DNA from: Crossiella cryophila
GTDB taxonomy: Bacteria > Actinomycetota > Actinomycetes > Mycobacteriales > Pseudonocardiaceae
Direction: 5' to 3'
Length of the DNA stretch: 64,000 nt
Assembly: GCF_014204915.1 (NCBI RefSeq)
Contig: NZ_JACHMH010000001.1
Coordinates: 9,275,501 to 9,339,500 of the forward strand
This document shows positions 42,467 to 51,561 of this stretch, one piece after another. The position numbers were made by a program, and so were the translations under genes. Below the pieces are notes generated by a model. The model saw only the letters and a program-made list of their open reading frames with translations. It was not told the DNA's origin and did no database searches. Within the stretch, counting starts at the first letter, position 1. Every line of letters begins with the position of its first letter.

Positions 42467-43450
42467 ATGTCCACCCAGGTTCGATTCCCTTATACCAGAA
42501 GGCTTCTGCTCGTCTCCGCCTTGTTGTCGCTGGCTGTTTCCGGCGTTTCCGGCGCGGACACGAGCGCCCCAGTCAGGCCCACAGTGCCTGTGCCCCAACC
42601 AGTTCAACCCGACCGAACTCCGGCGGCCAACCTGCTGGAGATGCCATTGCCCAAACTCGGACTCGGGAACGGTTTCGGTCAGTTCGCCGCTCAACAAGAG
42701 GCGTACCTGCAACTCATGGCCGCGCGATCCAGCGCCGCGCGCCTGACCCCGCTGCTCAACGACGCGCTCCGCGGCCAGGAGGCGCGCCGCGCGCAAATGA
42801 ACGGCGCTCTGGCCGGGTTCCAGGCCGAAACCGACCTCCTGCAACGCTCCGGTGTTGTCGGTCCCACGGATTCCCTTCTCTCCCAACAAGCCAGGCGCCC
42901 ACGGTCCACGTCGGCGGATTCGCTCTTGGACGCGCTACCCCCTCTGCCCGCGTTGCCTGCGCCGAAACTGCCAGCCGGCCGCGGCGCCCGGCTGGCCACG
43001 AACTTGCTGGCCATGCCCAACCTCACCGAGTTCGCCAAGAACCAGGCGATCAACCCAGCCGCATTTGTCGCCGGCCGCGCCGCGGCGGTCGACGACTGCC
43101 GCGGCGCCATCACGGCTCGCGTGCAGGACACCGTGAACTCCGCAGGCAAGCCCGGTGCGGCCGGGCAGTGCATGGGCAGCCCGGTCGGCATGGCCTACCG
43201 GGAAGCGACACCGCTCGACCCGAGCACCTACCAAAATCGGCTCGACCAGCTGGCGGCCGGGCCACCGCAGACCCTCCTCGACCGCCACCACGAAGGCATG
43301 GAGAAGGCGAAGCAACCGCCCGCGCCGCCCCGGTTGCCCGAGGAGCTGACCGAGTCGAACTCCTCTTGCCGCAGCCTTGACCAGACCATGGACTACGTGC
43401 CGCTGGTCGGGAACCTGGTCGAGCACCTCTGTCTGCTGGCCCTTGAGTAA
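42467..43450 (+). CDS. secreted hypothetical protein
   Basis: A 327-residue precursor with a signal peptide (RRLLLVSALLSLAVSGVSGA). The mature part is helical and Pro/Leu-rich with four cysteines (DDCRGAI, GQCMGS, SSCRSL, HLCLL) in the C-terminal half. Second gene of the operon with the lipoprotein. I see no enzyme motif. In conjugative elements, secreted helical proteins following a lipoprotein can be envelope components, but the function here is unknown. Confidence 0.75.
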   Translation: MSTQVRFPYTRRLLLVSALLSLAVSGVSGADTSAPVRPTVPVPQPVQPDRTPAANLLEMPLPKLGLGNGFGQFAAQQEAYLQLMAARSSAARLTPLLNDALRGQEARRAQMNGALAGFQAETDLLQRSGVVGPTDSLLSQQARRPRSTSADSLLDALPPLPALPAPKLPAGRGARLATNLLAMPNLTEFAKNQAINPAAFVAGRAAAVDDCRGAITARVQDTVNSAGKPGAAGQCMGSPVGMAYREATPLDPSTYQNRLDQLAAGPPQTLLDRHHEGMEKAKQPPAPPRLPEELTESNSSCRSLDQTMDYVPLVGNLVEHLCLLALE

Positions 43451-43557
43451 ACATCGACAACTTCGATGGACGTCACCCGATCGGCGAATCATGCCTAGTC
43501 AACCAAGTCCGGCTGCCCTGTTCGACGTAGCTTCACTACCAGGGAGGGGAGGCCCGA

Positions 43558-45822
43558 GTGGGGGAGCATTACTCGAACACGCCCGGATCCAGATCGTTTG
43601 GAGTTGAGCTGCGTGCCTGGCGAGTCCGAAATGGACTGTCGCTGAGCCAACTGTCCGCGTTGGTGCACTACAACAAAGGGCACTTGAGCCGAGTTGAACG
43701 CGGGCTGATCCCGTCGACCACCGCGCTCGCCAAGGCATGTGACACAGCACTGGACGCCGACGGGAAGTTGTTCCAGCTCCACGACGTCGCCGAGGCCAAG
43801 CCGACCGCCGGACCGAAGCCGGCGCAACTTCCGGCCGCCCCGACGACGTTCGTCGGGCGGTCCTACCACCTGAGCCGGATGACCGGCCTGCTCGGAGACG
43901 ACAAGCACCCCGGTTCAGTGACGGTCGTGGCCATCGACGGCACGCCGGGCGTCGGCAAGACCTCCCTCGCCCTGCGCTGGGCGCACAGCGTCCGCGACCG
44001 TTTCCCGGACGGTGTCCTGTTCGCCGCGCTGGACGGGTACGGCCCCGACGCGAGCCCAGCCTCTCCAAACGATGTCCTCGAAGGCTTTCTTCGCGCGCTC
44101 GGTGTTGCTCCCGACCGAATCCCGGCTGAGGAAGGCCATCGTGCCGCGCTGTACCGCTCCCTGCTGCACCAGCGGCGGATGCTCGTCGTGCTGGACAACG
44201 CCGTCGACTCGCGACAAGTGCGACCGCTGCTGCCTGGTTCGGAAAGCTGTGTCGTGGTGACCACCAGTCGGCAGCGGCTTTCCGGGCTCGTCATCGCCGA
44301 CGCGGCAGTGTGCATCACCCTCAACCCGCTCAGCCTGGACGAAGCCGCCGAACTCATTCGCTTGATCGTCGGTCCCCGCCGCGCCGACACCGATCCCGGC
44401 GCCGTGGCCAGCATCACCCAGCGCTGCTCCTACCTGCCATTGGCGCTGAGGATCGCCGCCGAACGCCTCGTCGCCCATCCCCAGCTCGCCGTTTCCGAAC
44501 TGGCCACGGACCTGATCGGAGAGGCTGACCGGCTCAACGTCCTCACCACCGGGGACGATGACACCCTCGCGCTTCGTGCGGTGTTCTCCTGGTCCTACCG
44601 TGCCCTCGGCGACGGCGAAGCACGCCTGTTCCGGCTGCTGAGCCTGCACCGCGGCCCATTCCTGAGCACCGAGGCCGTGGCGGCCTTGTCCGGCGGCACT
44701 GTGTCCCGGACCCGCAGGCTGTTGACTCGACTGGTCGAAGCCCACCTTGTCGAACAAGCCGGCCCCGGTGCCTACCGACTCCTGGGCTTGCTCCGGCTGT
44801 ACGCCACGGACCTGGCCGAGGACACCGACACCCACGAGGTCCGCGCGACCGCGGTCAGCCGGCTCGTCCGCTGGTATCTGTATTCGGCCAACTCGGCGTT
44901 CCGTGTGCTGACCCCGCATTGCCCGCACCTGAACCTGGGGGCGCCACGCGACGGACTACACCCCTGGCGTTTCACCGACTACGACGAGGCGACGGCTTGG
45001 TGCGAGACTGAACTGGCCAACTTCACCTCCATCCTGCAGGCTGCCCGTCAGGCTGGACTGAACACCGAATGCTGGCAGTTGGCCGTCGCGCTTTTCGGCT
45101 TCTTCCTGCTGCGGAAGCCATGGGGCATCTGGTTGTCCACCCAGTTGATCGGGGTGGAGGCCGCGCGTGCGGCCGGCAACGAACTCGCCGAATCGTGGGT
45201 GTTGACCAACCTCGGTGAGGCTTGTCGTCAGCAACACCAACTCGACGAGGCGCAGGGCCACTTTGAGCGCGCGCTGAACCTCAGCCATGACCACCCTGGA
45301 TCCATCGGATACTGCTGGGGATTGGCGGGCATCGGCTACGTAGCCATGGACCGGAAACAGTACGCAGCAGCATCCAATGCGCTGGCCGAAGCAGTCATGC
45401 GCTTCCGGGCCAGCGGCTACACATACGGTGAGGCGACCGCGCTCGCCGCGCTTGGTGATGCCCACCGTGGCCAAGGCGATCTCGACCGGGCGATGGTCTT
45501 CGGCAAGCAAGCGCTCGAACTGTTTCGCTCCCTCGGTGACCGCAAGGCCCAAGGTGACACCCTCATCCGGCTGGTCCGCACCGCCACCGCCTGCGGCGAG
45601 TTCGCCCAGGCGCACGTCTACTGCGCCGATGCCCTGGCCGCCCACCGCGAATGCGGAGACCGTTGGAGCGAAGCCGACGACATCCAGGAAAAGGGCAATA
45701 TTCTCTATCTGGGAGACGATGACCTACTCGGCGCCCAGAAGTGCTGGCGGGCCGCACTGGAGATCTTCGAGGACATCGATAGGTTCAAGGCAACTCAACT
45801 GCGAGAACTACTGTCGCAATAG
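43558..45822 (+). CDS. XRE/NB-ARC/TPR regulator
   Basis: A 754-residue signal-transduction regulator: an XRE helix-turn-helix (about 12-70, LSLSQLSALVHYNKGHLSRVERG), an NB-ARC nucleotide-binding domain (GTPGVGKTSLAL near 129-140, MLVVLDNAVD, and the SYLPLALRIAAERL region) and C-terminal TPR repeats (about 530-750). This is the common actinomycete layout of AfsR-like regulators lacking the SARP domain. GTG 43558 follows GGGAGGGGAGG. It may control the flanking element genes, but its target is not visible. Confidence 0.88.
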   Translation: MGEHYSNTPGSRSFGVELRAWRVRNGLSLSQLSALVHYNKGHLSRVERGLIPSTTALAKACDTALDADGKLFQLHDVAEAKPTAGPKPAQLPAAPTTFVGRSYHLSRMTGLLGDDKHPGSVTVVAIDGTPGVGKTSLALRWAHSVRDRFPDGVLFAALDGYGPDASPASPNDVLEGFLRALGVAPDRIPAEEGHRAALYRSLLHQRRMLVVLDNAVDSRQVRPLLPGSESCVVVTTSRQRLSGLVIADAAVCITLNPLSLDEAAELIRLIVGPRRADTDPGAVASITQRCSYLPLALRIAAERLVAHPQLAVSELATDLIGEADRLNVLTTGDDDTLALRAVFSWSYRALGDGEARLFRLLSLHRGPFLSTEAVAALSGGTVSRTRRLLTRLVEAHLVEQAGPGAYRLLGLLRLYATDLAEDTDTHEVRATAVSRLVRWYLYSANSAFRVLTPHCPHLNLGAPRDGLHPWRFTDYDEATAWCETELANFTSILQAARQAGLNTECWQLAVALFGFFLLRKPWGIWLSTQLIGVEAARAAGNELAESWVLTNLGEACRQQHQLDEAQGHFERALNLSHDHPGSIGYCWGLAGIGYVAMDRKQYAAASNALAEAVMRFRASGYTYGEATALAALGDAHRGQGDLDRAMVFGKQALELFRSLGDRKAQGDTLIRLVRTATACGEFAQAHVYCADALAAHRECGDRWSEADDIQEKGNILYLGDDDLLGAQKCWRAALEIFEDIDRFKATQLRELLSQ

Positions 45823-46025
45823 ATGTTGATACGTTGTCACACAGTTTCGACGTGTCAGCAGGACTTGACCTGTTCGGTGTCCGCGGGTCCCCGCACGCGC
45901 GCTCCGCGGGAACCTGCTCAGAATCTTGCCGTTGCATTCGATGTGCAACAGTACAACCCTGTCGAAACCGCGCAAAGTTCTCGATAGTTGACATATGCGT
46001 TATGCCATGATTCTTCAACCCGACA

Positions 46026-46034
46026 GCCTTACCT
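46026..46034 (+). promoter_or_regulatory. GCGTTACCT-like motif, one mismatch (GCCTTACCT)
   Basis: Located 24 bp before the GTG of the P-loop protein that heads the sigma-like gene pair. Spacing differs from the others, so it is the least certain copy. Confidence 0.35.
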
Positions 46035-46049
46035 CGGCGGAGGATCACC

Positions 46050-47378
46050 GTGAGTGATATCCGCCTGGTTGTCTGTGGCTTGTCCAGCGAGATGGTCGTT
46101 ATTGGTCTCCGTAATTCCAATCTGGAGTGTTACCTCGAACCTGTTGCCGAAAACACCGATCAACTCCGCCTCATGACCGAGGGCGCCGATCCGCTCATAC
46201 GTGGCGGCAGACCTTTGGTGTTCGTCATGGCAGACTCCGCCGGTCCTCCCGCGGACGTCGCCGCCTGGCTGAGCACGATGTCCGTCCAGCCGTCGGAGCA
46301 GGTGGCGATTGTGCTCTTGGACACCGGCAAGGGTCGGGACTTCGCCCTGCCGGCTCTTGAGGATCGCGTCACCGTCCACGACTGGGCGGGCGCGGATGCT
46401 GAGCCACGCAGCATGTTCGAGACCGTGGCGGACGTCCTCGCCGCCCTGCCTGGAGGCCCTGGCTCCGCTCCAAAACGGGTCGCGGAGCCGCATGTTCTGG
46501 TTGTGGCCGGGACCCGGGGCGGGGTGGGCTGTTCCACCGTCGCCTTCTCCCTCGGGGCCTACCTCGGCGCCGAGGCGACCGCGGGCAGGAAGGTCTGCCT
46601 CGTCGACCTCGACCTGAGCTGCCCGGCGCTCGCCGCCATGACCAGCACGCCGACGAGCAGCCGTCGATCGTTGTTGCTCGAACAGCGCATCACCCTGAAT
46701 ACGATCAACGAGCACGTCACTCCACTGCCCGCATGGCGAATCGACCTCGTGCCCGGCGCCACCGCGCCGCTGGAGTCCCGATTCGTCCCGCCGGCCGCGA
46801 TAGCGACGACACTCGACCGCCTCGCCGAGCACTACGACCTGGTCGTGGTGGACGCCGGACGCCTGCGCTGGGACCTTGACGGCCCGGAACGCGCCATCAT
46901 CGAGTGCGCCAGCCAGATCCTGCTCGTGGCCGACCCAGCACGCGGCCAGGCCAACGGGCTCGCCGACCTGCCCGACACGCTGTGCGGAGCCGCCGGGCAT
47001 GGCTTCCCGCCCCGGCACGTCGGCCTGGTCTGGAACCGCGTCCCCATCGGCGACGCCCCGTTCGAGATTCCCACCCTGGACGGCCTCGGATTCGCCGACC
47101 TCCAACGCCTGCCGGACATCGGCGACGCCCACGTCCGCGCCGTCGCCGCGGGTGACGCCGCGCGCGTGCTGCACGACAACGCCTCCTGGGCCGCCAGGAT
47201 CCACCTTCTCGGGGAAGCCGTCGTCGGTCCCGGACACATCACGCCGATCAGTTCGGATGTAGCCGATCTCCTACCGACACTGCAACGGAACGGAACGCCG
47301 CGCACGGAGACCAGAACGCGCCGGAAGTTCCTGGCCCGCATCAGGTTCGCGGCACGGGCACCCGGGGCGGCGTCATGA
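46050..47378 (+). CDS. CpaE/Ssd-like P-loop protein with altered Walker A
   Basis: A 442-residue protein. The first 145 residues form a receiver-like or degenerate domain (VFVMADSAGPPADVAAWL). From about 150 a MinD/ParA-superfamily domain begins: AGTRGGVGCSTVAFSL replaces the canonical KGGVGKTT (both lysines absent), followed by VCLVDLDLSCPAL and YDLVVVDAGRL. Such deviant Walker A sequences occur in CpaE and septum-site Ssd proteins. It is coupled by ATGA to the sigma-like gene. Possible roles are positioning of a secretion or pilus machine, or regulation of its partner. Confidence 0.75.
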   Translation: MSDIRLVVCGLSSEMVVIGLRNSNLECYLEPVAENTDQLRLMTEGADPLIRGGRPLVFVMADSAGPPADVAAWLSTMSVQPSEQVAIVLLDTGKGRDFALPALEDRVTVHDWAGADAEPRSMFETVADVLAALPGGPGSAPKRVAEPHVLVVAGTRGGVGCSTVAFSLGAYLGAEATAGRKVCLVDLDLSCPALAAMTSTPTSSRRSLLLEQRITLNTINEHVTPLPAWRIDLVPGATAPLESRFVPPAAIATTLDRLAEHYDLVVVDAGRLRWDLDGPERAIIECASQILLVADPARGQANGLADLPDTLCGAAGHGFPPRHVGLVWNRVPIGDAPFEIPTLDGLGFADLQRLPDIGDAHVRAVAAGDAARVLHDNASWAARIHLLGEAVVGPGHITPISSDVADLLPTLQRNGTPRTETRTRRKFLARIRFAARAPGAAS

Positions 47379-48769
47379 CCTCGACAGTCAACAGCATCGG
47401 CCTGGCCGAGGTCCGGCGGCTGTGCTCCGAACACGACGAACTCAACAGGGACGCGCTCACCGCGTTGGCTCCGATCGCCGCCGACGGCCACCGCGCCCAC
47501 CTCGTTCTCTACATCGCCGCCCACGCCGCGGACTGGCGTGCCGGCCGCGGCAAACCGCCGGGGTTCGTCACGTTCTCCAAACACACCAAGGACCTTGACT
47601 GGGATCTGGCGGAGCAGGCTGCCGACGACCCGGTGCAGCGAGCCGAACTCCACCTGCTCCGGAAGGCCGGCGACTACGCGACCGCGCATCTGGTGCAGTT
47701 GGCCGAGCCGCTCATCGGCCTTGTCACCCGGCAGTTGACCCGTCCGATGGCGAACCGCACCACGGTGGTCGACCTGGGCGACCTCCGCAACGTCGGCCGA
47801 GCCGCCGTCGCCCAGGGCATCTGGGCCTACGACCCGGATCGTTCCTCCGGACCGCACTACCTCCGGCAGTGGATCGAGGAACACATCCGCCGCGAACTCG
47901 CCCCGGCGCAGTACCAGGTCAGCCTGCCGACCCGCGCTTACCTGAAGTTCCAGCGCATCAGCGCCATCCGCTCCACCCTGGCCGAGCAGCACGGCCAGGA
48001 GCCCGCTGACACCGAACTGCTCGCCCACCCGGACGCGAACTTCACCCAGTGCGATCTGGACAACGAACGCGCGACCCGCCCGCGCCGCTGCCGGACCGGC
48101 CTCGGCCTCAATCTCCATACCGGAGACGGTGTCCCCGCCATTTCAGAGGCAGCGCCGCTCGCAACCCATGACCGCACAGACCCCGAACCCGACGACCCGG
48201 AAACCCAGGTGCTCAACACCCTCGCCGAGTCGCCAACGACGAGCGTCGTCGGCTGGCGCGCCGCTGCGCAGATCCTCCAGCTGGGCGCGCAGCAATCGGA
48301 GATCCTCGCCCAGCGCTTCGGGCTCCCGCCCCACGATTCCCTCAACGACGCCGGCCGCTCCGAACAGTCCATCGCCACCCGCATGGATCTGGAACAGGCG
48401 ACGATCCACGTGGTGCTTCTGGAGATCCAGCACCAGTTGGCCGCGCCGGGAGGCCGCCTGCACCACGTCCTGAATCAGCTTCCGGCCGATGCAGTCGAGG
48501 AACTGGATCTGGTCAACTTCAAGCAGGCGCTTGGCGACTTCCCCACTGATGCGCGGCCGCCTGGTCCGATGCCCCGAGTACTCACGATGTCGCTGCCGAT
48601 CGATCTGCCTGTTCCCAGGGCAGAAGACCAGCACGACAAGCAGGTGCTGGTCGTTCGGTACCTGTGCTGGCACTGCGGATGGACTGGGCGGGAGACCGCA
48701 TGGCAACGGCGTTTCGTGCTACCGCAGTTGTTGTGCCCGGATTGCAGCCGAATCGCCGACGTCGAATGA
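47375..48769 (+). CDS. divergent sigma-70 factor with C-terminal zinc ribbon
   Basis: A 464-residue protein with sigma-70 regions in order. Region 2 at about 105-178 (LVQLAEPLIGLVTRQL, VDLGDLRNVGRAAVAQGIWAYDPDR, YLRQWIEEHIRREL). Region 3 at about 182-220 (VSLPTRAYLKFQRISAIRS, GQEPADTELLAHP). Region 4 at about 298-355 (LGAQQSEILAQRFGLPPHDSLNDAG, MDLEQATIHVVLLEI). The C-terminus adds CWHC...CPDC (Cys 431, 434, 454, 457), a zinc ribbon not usual in sigma factors. It is coupled to the CpaE-like gene. I infer an element-specific sigma factor; the GCGTTACCT motif is the candidate promoter. Confidence 0.7.
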   Translation: MTSTVNSIGLAEVRRLCSEHDELNRDALTALAPIAADGHRAHLVLYIAAHAADWRAGRGKPPGFVTFSKHTKDLDWDLAEQAADDPVQRAELHLLRKAGDYATAHLVQLAEPLIGLVTRQLTRPMANRTTVVDLGDLRNVGRAAVAQGIWAYDPDRSSGPHYLRQWIEEHIRRELAPAQYQVSLPTRAYLKFQRISAIRSTLAEQHGQEPADTELLAHPDANFTQCDLDNERATRPRRCRTGLGLNLHTGDGVPAISEAAPLATHDRTDPEPDDPETQVLNTLAESPTTSVVGWRAAAQILQLGAQQSEILAQRFGLPPHDSLNDAGRSEQSIATRMDLEQATIHVVLLEIQHQLAAPGGRLHHVLNQLPADAVEELDLVNFKQALGDFPTDARPPGPMPRVLTMSLPIDLPVPRAEDQHDKQVLVVRYLCWHCGWTGRETAWQRRFVLPQLLCPDCSRIADVE

Positions 48770-48856
48770 TAGAGGCTCCGCACCACCCAATGATGCGGTC
48801 GCCCGACCGGCAGCGCGCCAGCGGCAAGGTTTCACCGTCGGCGCGCCGCGGACGGA

Positions 48857-49531
48857 TCAGTGTGGCTGGACCGCGTCGTACAACGACTTGGCCAGTTCGC
48901 GCAGCGGCCCTCGGCACTGCTCCGACTTCGGATCAAGCCGAGTTCCACCCAGAATCGAATACCGGAAACGGAGTACGGCGTTGCCGTCGAGGATCGTCAG
49001 ATAGCAGCTGTCGTTGTTGCTGGGACGCTGCCACTTCACCTGCTCACCGAGCCGTAGATCCTGCGCCGCCCCATCGTTAACGAGGTCGGTGTCGTTGGTG
49101 AATCTATCCCGGGCAGCGCGCTGACCCGAGATCACTTCGGGTGGGAGCCTGGGATCGTTCGGAACGCTTTGCCACGAGGTCAGTTCCACCGACACCGACG
49201 AACCTGTGGGAGGAGTGGCGAATTCGCAGCTCACACCCCGGTAGCCGCCTGCGGAGACATCTTTATTGTACCGCAAGGGCGGCAGATTGGGAACTTTTCG
49301 GGCCAGTTCCTGACAGTTTGGAAACATCGCAACGTACTTGTCCTGGGCAACGGTGGCTGAAGGCGACACCGACGGAGTCACCGACAGGCTCGATAGTGAT
49401 CCCAGATCCCGTTCGCCGCCACAGGCGGCCGCGCCCAGGCCGAGCAACAACAGGCTCACGATGCTCGCGACAGCACACCGCTCGCGGCCGGGTAGTCCGG
49501 GAACCCGTCGCGATCTACGAGACGCGCTCAC
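48857..49531 (-). CDS. DUF3558-like lipoprotein, second copy
   Basis: A 224-residue precursor with a lipobox (GAAACG), a Ser/Thr-rich linker and a domain with paired cysteines (FPNCQELA, GVSCEFA, DSCYLTI, EQCRGPL) like the DUF3558 protein at 9931. The GTG at 49531 overlaps the stop of the upstream gene (GTGA), which decides the start over a GTG 21 bp earlier. Last gene of a minus-strand ESX-type operon. Confidence 0.78.
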   Translation of the reverse strand: MSASRRSRRVPGLPGRERCAVASIVSLLLLGLGAAACGGERDLGSLSSLSVTPSVSPSATVAQDKYVAMFPNCQELARKVPNLPPLRYNKDVSAGGYRGVSCEFATPPTGSSVSVELTSWQSVPNDPRLPPEVISGQRAARDRFTNDTDLVNDGAAQDLRLGEQVKWQRPSNNDSCYLTILDGNAVLRFRYSILGGTRLDPKSEQCRGPLRELAKSLYDAVQPH

Positions 49532-50253
49532 TCCCACGGCATTCCCTTCCACAGTTCTTCTTCCTCATCGCCGGCGACTGGATCCGGCCGCCGCCTGGGC
49601 CGACTGGCCGGGGCCTCCGTAGTGGAGTCGGGTGAGGTGAGACCCGCCGCGGTGAACCCGTCCCACAGGTCCTGCTGCAGTTGACCACCGCGCGCCCGGG
49701 AAATCCGTTCGGCGTCCACCGTCAAACCGACAAGAGCGCCGGAACGGACTTGCAGCGTCAGGTATCCGTGCGGGCTACGAATCTCCAGCACCTGCCCAGA
49801 CCTGCTGTCATCCTCTGCCCGAGCCTCACGGAGTTGCCGGTCGAGGCTGGCGTGCCTGGCCTCGATCTTGGAGAGCCAGTCATCCAGGCCGAGAACACCG
49901 TCGGACGCCTCGGTATCGGCGGTGGCCGTCATTTCCCGGTCCCGTTCCCGCGCCTTGGACTCGACGACGGCGGCGGTCTCCGACGCGCTCATGTAGGTCG
50001 TCAACAGGGCACTGGCGAACTCACCCGCGGGCAGGCGCGTGTGCCAACTGGTGCTCACCTCAAGTCGGAGAATCTTCCCTTCCTTGTCGACCGTGACCCA
50101 CAGTGAGTTCGAGGTATCAGCCACCTTGTACTCATCCGCAGGCTCGGTGGAAAATTCTCGGGCGGGGCCGGTGGGCCGACCGGCGCCGACCGTGCTCACC
50201 GGCGGCAGGTTCAACTCGGCCAACTTCAGATTGCGCAGCTCTTCTTCCATCAT
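49528..50253 (-). CDS. YbaB/EbfC-like protein of ESX-type loci
   Basis: A 241-residue acidic protein. A segment at about 50-110 (LWVTVDKEGKILRLEVS and the helix after it) and another at about 155-190 (SPHGYLTLQVRSGALVGLTVD) fit the beta-strand and helix pattern of YbaB-like proteins, which in Pseudonocardiales commonly sit between WXG-type and DUF3558 genes. It ends in an acidic tail (AGDEEEELWKGMPWE). It is 4 bp from the upstream WXG-like gene. Fold assignment is tentative. Confidence 0.55.
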   Translation of the reverse strand: MMEEELRNLKLAELNLPPVSTVGAGRPTGPAREFSTEPADEYKVADTSNSLWVTVDKEGKILRLEVSTSWHTRLPAGEFASALLTTYMSASETAAVVESKARERDREMTATADTEASDGVLGLDDWLSKIEARHASLDRQLREARAEDDSRSGQVLEIRSPHGYLTLQVRSGALVGLTVDAERISRARGGQLQQDLWDGFTAAGLTSPDSTTEAPASRPRRRPDPVAGDEEEELWKGMPWE

Positions 50254-50257
50254 GTGC

Positions 50258-51016
50258 TCAACTCACCGCCTGCGGCCATGCACCATTCGGATATGCCGCC
50301 AGATTGTTCTGGATGCTGACCGCATCGCGCATGAAACCAATGGCGGATCCGTAGTACTTCGCGGTGTCTGCGAAGACGGAAATGGCGGATTTCACCAGGG
50401 TTCCAGCGAATTCGCCAGCCTTGCCGAGTGCCTCCAGGGCGCCCACGATGGTGCTCGCGGTCACGAGCGCGGCAACGAACTTGCTGGCGAGTTCACCGAT
50501 CTTTTCGGCGTACTTGCTGAGAAACTCGATGTTCGCCTGGGTCACCTGGATCAGCCACTTACTGATGGCGTCAGCCTTGAGATGCGCGTTGCTCAACGCC
50601 TTCGCCTGTGGGCTGACCACATCTTCCTTGTAGCTCTTGGCCGCGGGGCCGGTCCACTCGTGCAGGTTCTTGTCGACGTATTTCTGCACCTGGTTTTCCA
50701 TGTCCGAGACAGGCTTCTGCATCATGATAAGCCAGTCAAAACCGGCCTGAATCAACGACACGATGGGGAAGTGGTGCTTCGCGAACTCCTGCATGGCTTT
50801 CAAAAACTTGACGACGTATCCACGCAGCTCGTCTACTTTGACAATCAGGCCGGTCATGAAGTTCGGCGCCAGGTAGATGAGCGGGTTGTTGTTGATGTTG
50901 TCGAGTCCCGCGTTGAACTTGTCCACGAGAAGTTTCGTGGACTCCTCGGCGAGGCGAAAGCTGTCGTTCAATGCCTGGATCAACGCTGGATATTGCGAAG
51001 TGTCAGGATTGGTCAC
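50258..51016 (-). CDS. WXG-like helical protein (ESX-type substrate candidate)
   Basis: A 252-residue almost all-helical protein of lower GC than its neighbours. It has NLHEWTGPAAKSYKED (about 116-131), a WXG-type turn between long helices, and a hydrophobic stretch at about 190-225 (ASKFVAALVTASTIVGALEALGKAG) like the membrane-active part of EspA/EspC- or LXG-type substrates. It has no signal peptide, in keeping with type VII export. It precedes the YbaB-like and lipoprotein genes. Confidence 0.65.
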   Translation of the reverse strand: MTNPDTSQYPALIQALNDSFRLAEESTKLLVDKFNAGLDNINNNPLIYLAPNFMTGLIVKVDELRGYVVKFLKAMQEFAKHHFPIVSLIQAGFDWLIMMQKPVSDMENQVQKYVDKNLHEWTGPAAKSYKEDVVSPQAKALSNAHLKADAISKWLIQVTQANIEFLSKYAEKIGELASKFVAALVTASTIVGALEALGKAGEFAGTLVKSAISVFADTAKYYGSAIGFMRDAVSIQNNLAAYPNGAWPQAVS

Positions 51017-51033
51017 GTTGTCCCCCCTGGTTT

Positions 51034-51381
51034 TCAGAAAGCTTCGTTGAGGTCCATCTCGACGATTGCTTCATTCTGGTCGTATGTGTTGGCAATCTTG
51101 ATCAGTGCGTCACCAATCTCCGAAAATTCAGTTTTCGCGCCACCGAGCAGCTTCTCCATGAACGAGCGGACAGCTTCGTATGAACTTGCCAGCTCTTCTG
51201 GAGGCGTGGGTAGATTCAGTGGAAACACCATCAGCGTGATCGGATCGAGCACGAAGAACGCCAGCGGCGAGAGTGTCATACCGCTCACTGCACTGTGCAC
51301 CGGTGCGACTTTGTTCGCGAGATCATCCCACTTGGCCGCCTCTTTGCGAACCGCCGTGGTAATTACCTTGTAACCAGCCAT
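51034..51381 (-). CDS. small WXG100-like partner protein
   Basis: A 115-residue helical protein that opens the operon (ATG 51381, GAGGAG site). It has an N-terminal helix (TTAVRKEAAKWDDLANKVAPV), a hydrophobic loop (LAFFVLDPITLMVFPL) and a C-terminal helix, the helix-loop-helix of EsxA/EspC-sized proteins. The exact WXG motif is absent. It is likely a heterodimer partner for the larger helical protein downstream (17 bp gap). Confidence 0.65.
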   Translation of the reverse strand: MAGYKVITTAVRKEAAKWDDLANKVAPVHSAVSGMTLSPLAFFVLDPITLMVFPLNLPTPPEELASSYEAVRSFMEKLLGGAKTEFSEIGDALIKIANTYDQNEAIVEMDLNEAF

Positions 51382-51561
51382 GCGCCCCTCCTCGCCTGTG
51401 GTTGCGCCGGTCAGCCTAGCGCAGCAGGAGGAGTCACACCCTGGCTTCGGTGTTGTGCCTGTTGTGCGGGAGAGGTGTGGTACCCCTTCAGGGTGACAAC
51501 TGGCTTCCAGTCCCGCCGAGTGCAGTGATCACAGCGTCCGTCGCGATTCCACGCCTACCGT

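Noticed and set aside
46125-46133. GTGTTACCT inside the CpaE-like gene
   Set aside because: It is within coding sequence with no start codon placed behind it, so chance is the simplest reading. The similar CGCTTACCT stretches at about 47934 and 57314 are rejected for the same reason.
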